Both the position numbers and the translations under genes were made by a program. The notes beneath the pieces were generated by a model. That model made no database searches. It saw only the letters and a program-made list of their open reading frames with translations, and was not told the origin of the DNA. A DNA stretch of 64,000 bases from Atriophallophorus winterbourni (taxonomy: Eukaryota > Platyhelminthes > Trematoda > Plagiorchiida > Microphallidae). The first letter of the stretch is position 1. Each line of letters opens with the position of its first letter. The stretch spans positions 1-64,000 of the forward strand of contig JACCGJ010012925.1 in NCBI GenBank assembly GCA_013407085.1, given 5' to 3'. Positions 45,431 to 57,433 of this stretch are shown here, piece by piece.

Positions 45431-48400
45431 AATGGCGTTATGTCCAAGATCTCACGAAAATTCACGGAACATTGACGACTGCGGTGATACGCCTTCCCGC
45501 GTCCTCCAGCTACAAAAGCATGGAAAATTATATTCCAAACTGAAGACATGGTTAATACTGCTTGGCGTTTGTGGTATGATAAAGAACACTTCGAACCTAC
45601 ATATATCTGTCTTCGCTACGCAGTTGACAAACCAAAACCTCGACGGCAACTATCATTCACACTCTTCACAAATCAGTCTGCTAGCGAACTTCACACGACC
45701 GCTTCAAAAAACTCCACACAGCTGGTTTCAATGGGGCAGGCGGAATAACTGCACACCCATTCACCATACTGGATACTCTGCAATCGCGTAGACTTTCATG
45801 CTGCTGGTCCCAGAACAAAATTTTGAAACATGATAAACGTTAGTGTGGCGTGGCTTTCAAGCGCAATTCATGATGCGGAACTTTCCCTCCCAAATATGCA
45901 CTTACTTCGTTGTGACATACAACAATAGGAGGTGGTGTGCTGTTCTATTATCACGAATCACTTCGCCGCGAACCATTCACTGACCCTGCGTTAGGTAACT
46001 CTGATGTACTTTGGTGCCAAATTTCACTAAAGCAAGACAGTCTTCACCTGATTGCAGTTGTTTACAAATCTCTCAGTAAGATTTCTTTACTGGACTCCTC
46101 CCTTCTGTCATCACTTCGACATGCTTTAAGTAAAAGATTCTCTCACATACAGATAACGGGGGAATTTTAACTGTCTCACCATTTATGGTGAACATTCCTC
46201 TCACCCATTTGCCACCGTGCTGTCCGAAATATTGTCAACCCATCCATTATACAATCACGTTCACGAAGCTACTCGGTTTCGGCGCACATAAACACCATTC
46301 ATTCTGGATCTCATCATTACCAACAAAGAATTAATGATTGAAAACCTTTCCTCTAACCTCCTCCTCCCCTTCCTCTGGGTCACAGCGATCATGTTGTCTT
46401 GACATTCAGATCTCTCTCTTCATTGACTACTTCAACGAACCAAGAAGAAGAAGAAGAACCTCGCTCTAAAAGCCGCTGGATTACCTATCTAGGCGTCTCC
46501 CAACAACTCGCCGCAGCCAACTCATGGAATATCTTAAAGTTTGACCGGATGGATATTGCATGGACCACGTTTCTAACTCAGTGGCAGACGCTGATACGTC
46601 TTGCTATTCACGAAAAGCTCCTCCGTCGAAAGAACCCTGTATCATTATTTGCAGTCGAACTCGGCATGGCAGTGTTACCGGAATGGACGAAATCGAACCG
46701 ACTGTAAAATTTATAATTTATTGCGAAATTATTGCAGATATCTCAGCCGCCAAGATAAATGTCATTATTAGGCACATCTCTAACAAATTTTTGGACAACC
46801 CTAAAGTGTATTCTAATTTTGAAATCAGAGACGCGTAGTTAACGTTGGAAGTACATCCCTAGTCAGCGCAAACGGTCTGACGTCAACCGACTCGGAAGGC
46901 GATAACCTGTTGTCTAAACACTACGCCCCAATTTTCAACCCTATTTATTTTTCGAACTTCTCCCATTTTCATTCTGCCTCACATGACGTAAAAAAAACTG
47001 CCAAAAATAATGTTCATCCCCGATGTGATGCATAAGAATATTTCATGTCTACGGCAATGCTCCTCACCAGGACTCGACGGCATCCACCCTAAGATCCTGA
47101 AAGTAGCTGCATTGCAAATATCTCATCTACTTGCCACGTATTTTCAACGTCTCTGAAGCTTAGAAAGAAGGTGTTATCTGTCCTATCTTCAAAGGCGGCA
47201 TCCGGTCGAAACCGCTAATTTTCTCTTTTTCGTGTTTTCTTCAGTCATTTCTAAAGTCATGAAAAGCATATTCTCTGACCACCTTGTCTAACATCTTGAA
47301 ACTAATCGACTAATAATCACATAACAACAGGGCTTTCGCGCAAAGTGTTCATTCTCTTCCAACTTACATCTTGCACCGGATGGTTGGATGAAATCCGTCG
47401 ATGTAGGCATTTGTGTGAATGCAATATTTCTGGATTTCTCCAAGGCATTCGACCTTGTTGACCATGACATTCACTTCCAGCGGTATTGTGCTACATTAAC
47501 TGTCCTGGATGAAGTACGTCCTTTGCGGCCACTCTTTCCTGTGTTCGTGTGCGTGACTGCTATTCAGCCTGATTCCTAATCAAGTGCGGTCTGCCACAAG
47601 GCTCCGTTGTTGGTCCCGACACTTCATCGATGACATTTGCTAAAACATTGAATCGCCGTTCCTCCTATTTGCGGACGATGTCAAAATCTGGCGCTCCATC
47701 AAATCGCAAAGGATTTACATTCCCCAGATGATGACCTAGATCGTTTACACAGCTGGTCTTTGAGGAATCACCTCCAAGTATCACGTTTTCTCATCAAACA
47801 CTCAGATTATGTGGCGTACAGATTAGGTACAACAGTTCTTCAGAGTGTTCGACAAGAAAATGATTTTGTTATCATCGCCCGGGACGATTTCTTTTCAACC
47901 ACACAATTCGAACGAGCCAGAGCTGCGGTCGACCGCAAAATTAGCTTAAATCCCCAGGCTTTCGGCTGGTTCGATCGGTTTCTCTTCCCGACACTGCTGG
48001 ATGTCTACATCTTCCCACACTTTGAATACGCTGAACAGGCTTGGCAGCAAAGATGTACCCTTCTTGTAAAATCCCAGTGACTTGCGATAAAGTTTGTCCA
48101 TGGCATGCACAACATGTCTTATGAGGAACGGTTAAGTAGTTTGGATATATTCTCAGTTACCTACCGTCTTCACCGCGGTAAGATTTTACCTACCCTTCGG
48201 ATCTTGACTGACGCCTCCCTTCCATGGAACTACATATTCGTTCCCTCTCCAAGCACTCACCTCCGAGGACATGAGCTCAAATTGTTACATCAAGTGAGTA
48301 GGCTTGAATGTCGACAAAACGAGTTGGCAGTCAGTGGAACACTCTCCCAGGCAGGCTTTTTGAAAACACTTCTTTCTGTTCCTTCAAAGGTCTCCACGAT

Positions 48401-48520
48401 TCCGACCTCCATGAAATCTCCTACTCCCAAAACACGTTTATACCGTGAAACCATTTTAATTTTTTCCACAACCACTGCAGCATTTCTTTTCAAACTCACT
48501 AGCTCGTGGCAACGGTAATT
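45431..48520 (+). mobile_element. near full-length but decayed CR1-like LINE ORF2
   Basis: Pieces read in order. APE-type endonuclease comes first: GGGVLFYYHESL and DVLWCQISLKQDSL near 45930-46060, FILDLIITNKE near 46300, then a decayed GHSDHV box. A linker follows at 46480-46700 and SPGLDGIHPKILKVA near 47070. RT is marked by FLDFSKAFDLVDHD near 47430 and an FADD equivalent PPICGRCQNL near 47670 (out of frame). The thumb is at 47990-48040 (LLDVYIFPHFEYAEQAW) and MSYEERLSSLDIFSV near 48115. Many frameshifts and stops. No 3' simple-repeat tail was identified. Confidence 0.8.
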
Positions 48521-48769
48521 TCCATTTCTGTGCCATTTGCATTTTCGTCATAACTACGCTAACGCTTTGCCAGTTTTATTGCTCTCATAGATCTCAGTAT
48601 CGGAAGTCCGAGCACATACGGTATCAACTCACCCTGTTTCGAAGGATGTGGTGTGTGGCTGTGTGTCGGGTTCACGCATAAGTTAGCCAAAAATCAGTTT
48701 ATGGTGCAGGTTAAACGCGAATGTGGCCTGCTATAAGGCTTTGGAACCTCAAACATTTCTTTCTATGCT

Positions 48770-49832
48770 TTTTTGAAAGACCGCACATTCCAACATGCGG
48801 TTTCTACAAGCTCTTAGCTTCCAATACCGTATCTCTTCAAGCAAAGAAATGGTTCGCGAGGTAGATTATCTCACTCCACCAGAAAAAAGTGATCACGTTG
48901 TGATCAGCTTCCAACTAGTACTAAGGTATGACAAACCTCCTCCTAAACTGAGGCGCAATTTCAATCGTGTAGACTGGGAAGTTGTCTTAGAGGAAGCTAG
49001 AAAGCTCTTGTCTCAATATGTAGGTGATGAAATGGCAACAAACTGGCAGCTTATACACCACTGTCTGTCTACCTTGCAAGATAGGTTTGCTCCGTTGGTG
49101 CACATCAAGCAACGCAACAAGCGACAGTGATGGACACCCGCGATGCGACGTGTGATTAGAATGCGGGACCGTGCCTAGAAAACTTACAAAGCTTCTTAGA
49201 CAACAACGGTCCTGGTCAAGGTATAAAATGGTCATAAATGAGGCCGTGAGAATCCAACGCATGGCAAAACGTTAATTTGAATCACGGTTAGCACGCAATG
49301 TAAAGCGGTGCCCAAATCGTTACTATATTTTTGCCCAATTCAGAGGCGACACGCGCGATTGGATTAGCAACCTTCGCCAGGAAAACAGACTTCAAATAGT
49401 CTCAGATTTAGGAAAGGCTTTGGGCTTTTTCAAACATTTCCAGTCTGTTCAGAGGCTCAATCGCCAAATAGATCCGTCTAATATGAAAGACATCAAAGGG
49501 CCTGATATCGTTACTTCACTCGATGAGTTATCCTTCACTGATGATGAGGTTAAACTTGCTTTTGCAGCAACTAACCCCCATAAATCTGCTGGCCCACACG
49601 AAATTCTCCCTCAAATTATAAAGAACATGCCGCCAATACTAGCGGAACATGTGGGTCTTCTTTTTAATGCTTTCTTGCAACATGGATATATTGCGAGTAT
49701 TTGGAAGCTGGAGAATCTGATTCCAATACATAAAGGTGGCAGTCGATCCTCAGTTTGTAAGTAGAGACCTGTAAGTCTTACTAGCATCCTATGTAAAATC
49801 TTGGAAAAACTAATTAGCTATAGGATCTAGTT
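48770..49832 (+). mobile_element. CR1-like LINE copy 4, endonuclease end to early RT
   Basis: It begins within the endonuclease (KSDHVVISF box near 48889-48915) and runs through a linker, FTDDEVKLAFAATNPHKSAG (about 49532-49591), LLFNAFLQHGYIASIWKLEN (about 49659-49718), IPIHKGGSRSSV and RPVSLTSILCKILEKLI (about 49767-49817). It is interrupted there by an antisense RTE element and picks up again at 51030. Scattered stops mark it as dead. Confidence 0.8.
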
Positions 49833-49839
49833 GATTGCT

Positions 49840-51030
49840 TGTTGCTTACTTTACTTTTTCTTTTGTGCGACTATCTTCCCCTGGAAGATGTGTCGGCTTC
49901 GTTGACATCATGGACTGCAGCCACACACGCTGGGCGGTTAAAAGCCAGATCCGCGTAGATTTAAGCCAGGCGGTGTTGTAGCAATATCAAACTCAGGCGC
50001 GGGATATCAAAACAACTGTAACGAACCTCGTTATTCGTTACTCGCTCAATCCATCGAACATTGAGGATGCGTCGGATATACCAGTGGTCGAAAACCTCAA
50101 GTTTCCGCATATCCTCCACCCGCACAGGCCACGTCTCGCACCCATAAGTTAGAACTGGGCGAATCGCCGCTCAGTAAACGCACAGCTTTGTACGTCGTCT
50201 GATTTGTCTACGGCTAAATAGACCCAACGCAGTCGCGAGAACGCCGTGCGCGCAGCTTGTACACGGGACGGTATCTTATCCCTTGCTTGGCCTGAGGGCA
50301 ACACGGACGAACCAAGGTAACGAGAAGTGTTCACCATCTCCAAGTTCTCACCATTAATCTTGAGAGGCAGATGAGCTCCAGCGGCGGTGGTAAAATACTT
50401 CGTTTTGCGCGTGTTCATTCGTAGCCTCAACATAGAAGCAAATGAACTGAGGCGTTTCAGGGCTGTCTGAAGCGTTTCGGGATCATCCGCCAAGATAACG
50501 ATGTCGTCGACATACTCCAAATCGGCAAGCAGCATCACACCGCCGTAATATGAAAGCGCCTGCTTCATTGTCAAATTGATCTCGAAGTTAAATAGCACAG
50601 GCTACAAAGGGCACCCTTGCCAGACACAAGTCCTGATAACGAACGTCGAGGACACCATTCCACATGCGCGTACGCGGCTCTGCGTGAATGAATGGTACGC
50701 TTGCATCATGCGCACAAGTTTCTCCGGCTTAACATCCGCCAGCATCACACTCCACATGAATCTAAGTTGACGGATTTGAAGGCGGCCTCGAAGTCGATGA
50801 AACAAGCTGTTGTTGCCTGTTGATAACGGTAACGATGTTTGTGAATCCGACGCAATGTGAACAGCTGGTCGACGCAGCCCCGACCTCAACAAAAATTGCC
50901 TTGGTTGTGTCGTGTACGTATATCCCGCTTCTCCGTAAAGCTGCATAAGAGAATCACTGCAAAACACTCTCGGTGATGTCGATAAAACTGATGTCACGAT
51001 AGTTGTCACCAGAACGAAGTCAATGCCAGT
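49840..51030 (-). mobile_element. antisense RTE-clade LINE fragment
   Basis: On the minus strand, frames give RT motifs of a different clade from the CR1-like copies. A GRGCVDQLFTLRRI block is near 50850-50890 and FIDFEAAF near 50790-50815. CVWQGCPL is at about 50602-50625. The catalytic box is LEYVDDIVILADDPETLQTA at about 50470-50530 (YVDD for YADD), then RLRMNTRKTKYF and NTSRYLGS. This order and the YxDDIVLLA form are typical of RTE elements (SR2-like in schistosomes). It is 5'-truncated and frameshifted. It interrupts LINE copy 4 with loss of part of that element's RT. Confidence 0.85.
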
Positions 51031-51973
51031 TCTATTGAGTCCCAACAGGGTTCCGTACTGGGACCGCTACTTTTCCTCATTTTCATCGATGATTTGGCAG
51101 CGTCACTTAAGTGTCCCTGCTATAGTTTTGCGGATGATGTCAAGTCAGGTATAAAGGTTTCAGCAGAATTTAAATGGGCTGATCAATGTGCATCTGCTGT
51201 ACAACTCACTAGGAGCGAGTTAAATAACCCGCCGTCGATCAGTTTTATCCTGCTGGTCCCTAGAGGTTTTCACACTATTATACAAAGTGGTCGGGATACC
51301 ACATCTCGATTATTGCGTTCAAGTATGGTCACATTATTTGGAAAAAGGTATTGCCAAGCTTGAAGTTGTTCAACGCCTAGCTAATCGTCTGTCTGTAGGG
51401 TAATCAGGTGGGTCATATGAGCAACGATTGTTGAGTCTAGATCTCTTCTCACTAAAACGAAGGCGGATACGTGTGGACCTGATCGAAACCTTCAAAATCA
51501 TGACAGGTTTAAGTACTACTCATCCAAGTGAAATGTATGATCTGGCGCCAAGTGTGGGTATTCGAGGCCACCCATTAAAACTGGCTAAGCGTCATGTCAG
51601 GCCAAATGTTCGTAAGTTCTATTTTAGTGAAAGGGTAGTAAATTACTGGAATCGTCTTCCTAAAATAGATGTTTGTTCTACTTCGGTACGGGGTTTCAAG
51701 AATGGACTCGACTCTGTGTGGACTTCCTTCTTACCCGTAAGTGAAGAGTTGGTATGATCCTCATGTTTTCTTTGGAATGCACTAATGTCTCCTTACCTAT
51801 TGGTGAGAGTTCTTTGTTGCATTCCAGATCATTCTCATGCCAGAATATATTTGTGGAGACATTGTTTGAAGTGGTGGACGCTCTTCTATGGCATACCACC
51901 GAAAGAAATCTGGACGCTCGATTGGCTCGTTAGCCACTTAATGTCCTGTGCAAATTGAACTGAATTGAACTAA
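51031..51973 (+). mobile_element. LINE copy 4, RT core to 3' tail
   Basis: It resumes with QQGSVLGPLLFLIFIDDLA (about 51044-51100) and CYSFADDVKSG near 51119-51151, then has an internal deletion to VSAEFKWADQC. An open frame at 51428-51757 encodes the C-terminus (LFSLKRRRIRVDLIETFKIM). The 3' UTR ends CGCTCGATTGGCTCGTTAGCC...CTGTGCAAATTGAACTGAATTGAACTAAAC, a TGAAC-type tail. The same 3' end recurs at 59350-59420 and 59750-59815, so copies 4 and 1 are one family. Confidence 0.85.
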
Positions 51974-53810
51974 ACTATTCTTCGATGGATGCGGCCTCAA
52001 TCCTCAGAAAACGGTCCGTAACATCCATGCAAGAGGCTGTAGAACCGGATACTCCTGCTTTAAGTAGCACGCCAAACAACGTGCACCTCTCTCAGGTGTT
52101 TCGACCGAGGGCTACGCAGGATTATTTTCAAATGCACGCAAAACCAGCGCCCCAGTGCTGTACGCTAATGTGTGCAGCATAAGGAATAAGTGGGCTGACC
52201 TCTCTCTCCGTGTGGCTGAGTTGCACCCCAGGGTTATAGCGCTTTCTGAGACCTGGCTGTCCGCGCTTCATGATGTGCCAATAAACATCAGCTCGCAGTA
52301 TCTCGTCATTAGATGCGATAGACCTGGCGAAAGGAGTGGCGGTGGCGTTGCACTTCTCCTAAAGTATGGCTAGCACAATTGAAAACGGGTATATCCCTCA
52401 CCAGTGAAAACGTCTAAATTGTTACGAGTGTCTTGACTTGCTAAAAGTCAGCCCTCGCAATTGCTTGTGTCTACGTCACACCCAGTGCAGCTCAGCAGGA
52501 GATAACACAGCTGATTGAGACGCTCGACAGATTGTTTCAATCAGCTTCCAGCGTACTGATCTTAGGTGATTTCAACCTTCTAGACATAAATTGAGCCGTC
52601 CCTGTAGGTTTAGTCACCAAGCAATCCAAAATTTTTTCGAATGACTCCATGATAATGCGTTGCGTCAGCATGTGAGTCATTCTACGAGGTTTCCTAATGG
52701 ATGTACTCCATCCACTCTCGACCTGGTATTATCGTCTTAGCCTGATGCCGTTACACTTCAAAAATACCTAACTGCTCGGCAAAAGCGATAATCTAATGAT
52801 AAACTTCAAAGCGGTACTGCGTTTTCACAAACCTAAGGCTCGCCCTAGACACAATTTCAGGCTTGCAGAGTGGGATTTTCTCCTACTGACTTCAAAATCT
52901 TTCTTTCAGGTCTCTAAAGATTTCAATGAAAACTGGCATAGAATTTGTAATAGAGTTGCAAGACGAGCACGCTCCACTGCAAGTCGTGAAAAAGCATCAT
53001 AGGTAGCCCTTGTGGACTCCTCGAGTTCGTCGGTCTACTCGTAAACGAGATGGTTTATGGCGGCAATATAAGTTATATCTCACTTCGGGTTCTTGGGTCA
53101 GATACAAAACCGCTCGAAACGCTTGTGTTAAAATACAGCGTTTTCTGAAACCGGAGTTTGAGTTATCCTTAGCTAGGGATGCTAAATCCAATCGCCAAAG
53201 ATTTTATAGCTACGCTCAATGGAAAGGAAAAACCAGGTAAAGAATAGGAGATTTGAATCTGGAGGACGGAAAAGTAGCCGATAACGACCTATCTAAGGCG
53301 ACTGCCTTCTACAGGTTCTTCAGTGGCGTTTAAAGACGTGATAATTTTTTTAAATGCTCCGTCCAACTCGTTTAATCTACTACCTGATGCTCCTGCACTA
53401 GATGAGTTGTCCTTCATGGAATCCGAGGTCTATAAAGCACTTATCCATGTTCGCGTCAACAAAGCAGAGGGACCAGATGGTATCCACTCGATTATGCTAA
53501 AGAATCTCACCCAAGTGCTTACAGAACCTTTATGCAAGCTCTTCAATTCATTCTTGATCCTGGGATTCAGAAAAAGAAGAAAAGCATGGATGAAGGGAAG
53601 CCTGTCGATGCCCTCTACCTAGACTTCAGCAAGACTTCCGATTCCATAAATCACCGCCTTCTAGAGATTAAGCTAGCAGCAAAAGGCATACGTGGTAGTC
53701 GACTTGCTTGGATAAAGGCCTTCCTCACAGTTAGGACATTCCGAGTTAGGGTAGGATCTACGCTGTCGAATCAAACCGACGTGATCACTGGTGTACCCCA
53801 AGGGTCGGTA
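51974..53810 (+). mobile_element. LINE copy 1 (outer host element), endonuclease to RT motif
   Basis: It starts directly after the tail of copy 4. The APE endonuclease is readable: LYANVCSIRNKWADLSLRV and LSETWLS (about 52155-52265), SGGGVALLLKYG (52340), LGDFNLLDIN near 52565 and CTPSTLDLVLSS near 52710. The linker and RT begin at AEGPDGIHSIMLKNLTQ (about 53466) and LYLDFSKTSDSINHRLLEIK (about 53612-53670). The part ends at TDVITGVPQGSV (53810), exactly where another LINE is inserted. It resumes at 55253. Frameshifts and stops are present. Confidence 0.85.
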
Positions 53811-55252
53811 TCTTCAAAGGCGGTTGCCGCTAGTTGACGCTGGAAATTATCGTCTTGTCTCAATTTTACCTGTAATTGCTAAGCTCATGGAACGTATAGT
53901 CTCGAAAAGAATGGTTGCACACTTTGAATCGCAGAATTTGTTTTTGCCAGCGCAGCATGGATTTCGATCTTATCGCTCGGGTCTAACGAATCTTCTAATA
54001 GCGTTGTACGACTGGACAAAAGAGTTGGATAGAAGTTCTTGCATCCACGTCTGTTACCTAGACATTTCTGAAGCTTTTGACAGAGTCAATCATCATTTGC
54101 TTCTTCAAAAACTGATGCGTTTAGGAATATGTGATCCACTCCTCTCATGGTTGTGCGACTATCTCTCAGATCGCGACGCCCAAGTTAAAGTTAACGGAGC
54201 GCTATCCCAAACGTTCTAAACCACCAGTGGAGTCCCACAAGGATCTGTGCTAGGCCCGCTCCTCTTTCTGCTGTACATAAATGATTTACCCCCCCTCATA
54301 TCGTCCAAAATGGTCCTGTTCGCGGATGACATGAAAATTTGGACGCCAATAAGTTCTGCAGAGGATTGTGAGAAACTGCAAATGGATTTGGACAGCGTGT
54401 CGAATTGGGCGGTAATGAATGACATGTCATTTAACATACAGAAATGTAAGATGCTCCATCTTGGCAAGAATGTTCCTTGGACATATCGATTAGGAACGGA
54501 AAACCTAGCATGGAGCTCATTGGAGAAAGATCTTGGAGTGTGGATTAGCGGGAACCTGAAGAGCACAGCGCACTGCCAGAACATATATCGACGGGTAAAC
54601 AGATTGTTGGGTATCTTTCGAAGAATATTTGGAAGATTCTCTCTGGTAACGTTACCAAGGATAATGAATGTCTACCTTCGCCCTACGATTGAGTATGCGG
54701 TAGAGGTCTGGGCTCCTTGGCTGCGAAAAGACATTGCTCTCTTCGATTAAATCTATCATAGAGCAACAAAGTTAGTGATTGGTCTTCGCAATGTGCCGTA
54801 CACCGAAAGATTGCGTCGTCTGGGTCTATGCGACTTTACCCAAAGGAGGACGCGACGCGATATTATTCTGACATATAGAATTGTGTTTATTGAAGGACAT
54901 CCACTAAAACACTTGCTCGATGTGTGTGATGGGAAAGTGACACGCGGACATACCTTATCCCTTTACGTTCCAAGTTCCCGTATTGATTGTCGGCGCCATT
55001 TTTCGCCGTACGTGCTATATTTCTTTGGAATTCCCTACCCCAAAATGTGGTGAACTCTCCATGCCTGGCGACGTTTAAATCGAAATTAGACTCATATACA
55101 AAAGAATAACATTCGTGAGCCTTACATTTGATATTCACTTTTGCTTTTATACTACTGTATTTTTCCTGTTTTTATTCATACCGTAATCCTGTGGTGTTGT
55201 AAAGTATTAACTTTTTTAACCATAAATCCTTGAATCCTTAAATCCTTGAATC
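53811..55252 (+). mobile_element. LINE copy 2, nested in copy 1, almost open RT frame
   Basis: A 5'-truncated copy begins at the FKGG motif and continues in one frame to 55053. Landmarks are ILPVIAKLMERIVSKRM, AQHGFRSYRSGLTNLL, AFDRVNHHLLLQK, SGVPQGSVLGPLLFLLYIND, MVLFADDMKIW (catalytic), EKDLGVWIS, RIMNVYLRPTIEYAVEVW and RATKLVIGLRNVPYTERLRR. Only two in-frame stops, TAA at 54217-54219 and TAA at 54748-54750, interrupt it before a frameshift near its end. The tail is AAATCCTTGAATCCTTAAAT (about 55223-55252). It belongs to the family of the 32.9 kb copy. Confidence 0.9.
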
Positions 55253-55773
55253 CTCGGTCCTCTTCTATTCCTGTTTTTCATCGATGACTTGTCGTCTGCT
55301 TCGAAGTGCCCATGCTTCATTTTCGCGGATGATGTGAAATTCATCGGATCAACGGATGAAGATACCTTGTTGCACGAACTTGAACGAGTCATAAATTGGT
55401 CATACCAGTGGGACCTCCCACAGAACCTTAATAAGAGCCAACTCTTATCAGCACTGGTTGAAAAGATTTCAGTTCAGCTGTCAGGCGATTCTCTCACACA
55501 GCGTGTTAAGTATTTGGGAGTTCTAGTTAGGAATGACTTCAAATGGGAGGACCAATGCACCGATGCAGCTCATCGTGCTCGCAAAGTGCTTTTTCGACTG
55601 AGATCTGTGTTATCCAGCAGAAGACCCAATGTATTCCTGCCCCTTTACAAGGCATTAATTCGGCCGCATTTAGAATATTGTGTCCAGGTGTGACGCCTTT
55701 ACTACAAGAAGGACATCGTTCGACTCGAAAGCGTACAGCGTCTCGCAACTCACATGATTGAGAGTCAGCTGAG
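55253..55773 (+). mobile_element. LINE copy 1, RT core resumes
   Basis: Starting at CTCGGTCCT the frame reads LGPLLFLFFIDDLSSASKCP, then FIFADDVKFIGSTDEDTLL (about 55319-55375), VKYLGVLVRNDFKWEDQC and LYKALIRPHLEYCVQV, with the frame closed by TGA at 55691. After a one-base shift it continues with LYYKKDIVRLESVQRLATHM up to the LTR element at 55774. Copy 1 continues again at 58737. Confidence 0.88.
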
Positions 55774-56013
55774 TGTGGGGTGTTGCACTGTCCCAGCCGT
55801 CAGTCAGAAAACACAACTGAACTCGAACTTGTGTATTGGCCGAATGAATGAATAACACAAAGTTGTAGAGTGAATGATAATCACAATATGCACGAACTAT
55901 CGATCTTGATTGATGATCGATAGTTCGATAGTTCGTTCACGGTCAATAATCGATTCATGATTAGCGATCAATGTAGTGCACGCGAGGCATGGAACGTTTG
56001 CTGCTCCGCAGCA
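55774..56013 (-). repeat. 3' LTR of the captured-gene retrotransposon
   Basis: 240 bases, TGTGGGGTG...CCGCAGCA on the plus strand, so TG...CA in both readings. Matches 58501-58736. It contains a perfect 13-bp hairpin (CGAACTATCGATC/GATCGATAGTTCG at 55894-55928) that is broken in the other LTR. Confidence 0.93.
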
Positions 56014-56360
56014 CCTCCCTTTTCCGAAGTCTGTTCACGTAGGTTTTTCTGTAAGGGTCGATGTTCAGTCGATCCACAGGGTATCGCATGCGTTGCGATA
56101 TTCTTAATGGTTTGCTCGTGTTGGCGTTCGGCTCCGTTATCGGCTCTGTGTCTTGTGATGCGGACTGTGGCAAGCCAAACGTGTCTAGTAATAAGTGTGA
56201 TGGCGTTTCACAATTTTCGGTCTGATTTTCATTGGACTTCGTCTGGCGGCTTCTGATATGATTGATATGTCTTGTTTGTATCACTCCCCCAGAACATACC
56301 TTATAAAGAATGGTTCCGACAGGTTGTATAACGGCAGGCTCCCAGTATGAGCCATTTCTT
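55961..56360 (-). pseudogene. integrase C-terminal end and pol tail
   Basis: After the TGA at 56360-56362 the same frame continues as RNGSYWEPAVIQPVGTILY, then VIQTRHINHIRSRQ (the end of the integrase C-terminal domain). A polar tail follows with RISQRMRYPVDRLN and stops inside the 3' LTR at about 55961. The order is as in Gypsy-type pol polyproteins. Confidence 0.8.
56014..56025 (-). promoter_or_regulatory. polypurine tract
   Basis: Minus-strand GGAAAAGGGAGG lies directly next to the 3' LTR, where the plus-strand primer is expected. Confidence 0.8.
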
Positions 56361-57433
56361 CAGAACATGCGTACATAAACCGTATCTCCAGACTTGTAGA
56401 CTCTTTTGTGTTTAATGGTTGCGTCGGGGTTTGATTGAGTGTCAGATCGTGGATTAGTATTTGGTAGCATGGCCTCATTTGCTGTTCGTATGGGTCGTCC
56501 CAGAAGACATTCGGCTGGTGACAGTTTATTCGGTGTTGCTCGATTTTTAAAATGTGACCTACGAGCAATGTCTCTTCCGCGGTCACCTCTAAAACCAGAT
56601 AATGCATTTGGCCCGCCTCTTCCGCGAGCACCACGTGGGCCTGGTGCGCCACGTCCACGCTCAAATCCACTACCTCCGATTCCGCGAGGTGGTCGACCAC
56701 TTTTATTCAAACGATCCGTGAATCTAACGTTGATTCCAGATTTATCCTCCACCGGAATTTCATTGCTTTGATGCTCATTCAAATATTTCTCTTCCGAAAC
56801 CTCAACAATTTTGCAGTGTTCCACCATGTTTTTAAAAACGTCTTTTTCATCATTAGCTTTTCGTGTACCATTCGTTGCCAAAGTGATCACAGGCTTCGTT
56901 GATGAACGCATTGCTTTGTATTCTTCGAGGGTATACATCTTTGGTTCTTCTGGCACTTCAGTGTTTTCGTGCGACGCATCAGCTGCATTAATTGGCTGAA
57001 CATTCTCGTTTGCCTCGAGAACCTCTGTACCATTTCCAGCGTGACCGCCCGGAGATTGCTCATTGCCGAGAAGTCCAGACCGTTGACTTTTAAATTGACC
57101 AGATGGTTCTCGGTAATATGTGTATGCAAAACCACGCACTCTGAAGGGACGGCCGCGTCCACGACTCTCAGTTTGATTGCAAATGGTACTAAACGGCACA
57201 TCCCATAACTTCCACATTTCTATACAATCTATTCTCAAAACATTTAGGTGATCGTTAGCTGCCACATAGCACACACCAGAACATTGTTGACCTCGAAACT
57301 TGAAAATACATGTCAACTCACCGAGAAACGCGAGATTATTTCCTGAGGCGTTCTTAGCAATGCGATATGTAGACTGCAGTTGTGGCTTACCAATAGATTT
57401 CCAAGTTTTTCGTGAGATGATTGTGATATCTTA
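56360..57433 (-). pseudogene. protease / SERBP1-HABP4-like / integrase fusion frame
   Basis: Counting from 57316 as residue 1: residues 1-49 finish the protease (CSGVCYVAANDHLNVLRIDC, then LWDVPFSTICNQ). Residues about 50-250 (nt about 57169-56567) are not retroelement-like. They contain GRGRPFRVRGFAY, an acidic linker, KMYTLEEYKAMR (the TLDEWKA-type motif of SERBP1/HABP4 proteins), INVRFTDRLNKSGRPPRG and an arginine-glycine-rich stretch, the typical end of that family. Residues about 255-318 return to integrase (NRATPNKLSPAECLLGRPIR, then YKSGDTVYVRMF). SERBP1/HABP4 proteins bind mRNA and ribosomes. The insert has no intron, as expected of a reverse-transcribed mRNA. The frame upstream of 57316 includes the protease active site (LQFDTA at about 57434-57451) followed by a TAA. 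The identity of the insert is recognised by eye, not by search. Confidence 0.75.

Noticed and set aside
46439..46457. AAGAAGAAGAAGAAG run as a LINE tail
   Set aside because: The LINE frame continues through it, so it is probably internal sequence rather than the end of an element, unlike the run at 5812.
56439..56771. Plus-strand open frame rich in proline and arginine
   Set aside because: It is the antisense shadow of the RGG-rich end of the captured SERBP1-like sequence.
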